This document shows, one piece after another, positions 63,856 to 64,000 of a DNA stretch of 64,000 nt; the stretch's first letter is position 1; every line of letters begins with the position of its first letter. The position numbers were made by a program, and so were the translations under genes. Where the stretch lies: the NCBI GenBank assembly GCA_943788235.1, contig CALSPM010000005.1, positions 248,001 through 312,000 on the forward strand, written 5' to 3'. A model generated the notes under the pieces. It was given only the letters and a program-made list of their open reading frames with translations, did no database searches and had not been told where the DNA came from. Source of the DNA: an uncultured Cyclobacteriaceae bacterium. GTDB taxonomy: Bacteria; Bacteroidota; Bacteroidia; Cytophagales; Cyclobacteriaceae.

Positions 63856-64000
63856 TTATTTTATTTTTTTTAGAGGGATTTCTTTTTCTCGGAAGGGAAA
63901 ATGATAGATCAGATAATAACTGAATCCCATGTTGGCTGTTTTTTCATCAGTGCCACTTTTCCAATTTCTACCCCAGCCGGGGATATCAAAAGGGATGAAT
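63856..64000 (-). CDS. C-terminal part of an unidentified protein, probably an outer-membrane barrel
   Basis: The minus strand is open from the window end to the TAA at 63856-63858. The last 48 residues include FDIPGWGRNWKSGTDEKTAN and MGFSYYLIYHFPF, followed by a basic tail REKEIPLKKIK. The alternating hydrophobic pattern looks like the last strands of a barrel, but the family cannot be named from this piece. It converges with the DUF721 gene. Confidence 0.65.
   Translation of the reverse strand, partial: FIPFDIPGWGRNWKSGTDEKTANMGFSYYLIYHFPFREKEIPLKKIK

Noticed and set aside
1-64000. tRNA, rRNA, tmRNA, CRISPR arrays, transposases
   Set aside because: I looked for cloverleaf T-arm patterns, regularly spaced repeats and transposase or integrase motifs and saw none. 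Absence was judged by eye only.

Overview
The window looks like a chromosomal segment of a Bacteroidota bacterium, most likely a Cytophagales (Cyclobacteriaceae-like) marine or aquatic heterotroph. Signs are the gliding-motility genes gldB, gldE and gldD, the order HU / mutY-ssb-gldE-gldD-recG, the rpmB-rpmG-DUF4295 trio, a small COX24-type gene beside rng, and promoters of the Bacteroidota form TTG-N19-TAnnTTTG. No tRNA, rRNA, CRISPR array, insertion sequence or prophage was recognised. I had no tools, so all family names come from reading the translated sequence.

Layout. 1-4.1 kb: a partial lipoprotein gene coupled to an NRDE/TANGO2-family gene broken by an in-frame TAG, then a CPBP membrane protease, rmuC, an orphan GroES-like gene and a VF530-type gene. 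4.2-8.1 kb: a ChbG/HpnK-type deacetylase, DoxX, a Crp-type regulator, a membrane-anchored HchA/Hsp31-like glyoxalase and a headless Lrp relic. 8.2-14.9 kb: a large PD40-amidohydrolase lipoprotein facing a large BNR/sortilin-like secreted protein, in DNA that looks richer in GC than the next section. 15-28.8 kb: an AT-rich accessory section with a frameshifted YncE-like gene, an S9 peptidase, a VOC gene, a broken GNAT gene, a rhamnosidase plus two sulfatases (probably for sulfated rhamnose-containing algal polysaccharide), a GMC oxidoreductase relic, an unknown exported protein and another coding relic. 28.8-31.9 kb: hemB, a TauE/SafE exporter and rocD. 32-33.8 kb: a DUF5522 small gene, the rpmB-rpmG-DUF4295 operon with promoter and terminator, and ftsY. 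33.9-44.7 kb: gldB, a PorT-like protein, rng, a COX24-type small protein, a TPR protein, HU, and the mutY-ssb-gldE-gldD-recG run. 44.8-45.3 kb: a degraded P1-peptidase gene. 45.3-50 kb: a GntP-type permease, DUF4105, and the DUF493-PCD-rsmI-IMPase operon. 50-57.6 kb: a seven-gene envelope operon from coaX to a SurA/PpiD-type chaperone through lptC. 57.6-64 kb: anmK, the pdhA / TPR / ribH / lysC group, recF with a DUF721 gene, and the tail of an unknown gene.

The core blocks serve translation (L28, L33, DUF4295, RsmI, FtsY), RNA processing (Rng), repair (MutY, RecG, RecF, RmuC, SSB), envelope biogenesis (LptC, SurA/PpiD-like, outer-membrane proteins) and gliding/type IX secretion (GldB, GldD, GldE). 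The accessory section between about 7.8 and 28.8 kb is marked by repeated gene decay: at least five broken or fragmentary genes lie there, plus the NRDE gene at 0.9 kb and the P1-peptidase gene at 45 kb. I found no clearly new multi-gene system. The best leads are the conserved-looking coaX-to-PpiD envelope operon with two uncharacterised members, the cassette-like intergenic DNA around the S9 peptidase, and the duplicated leader upstream of the amidohydrolase gene.
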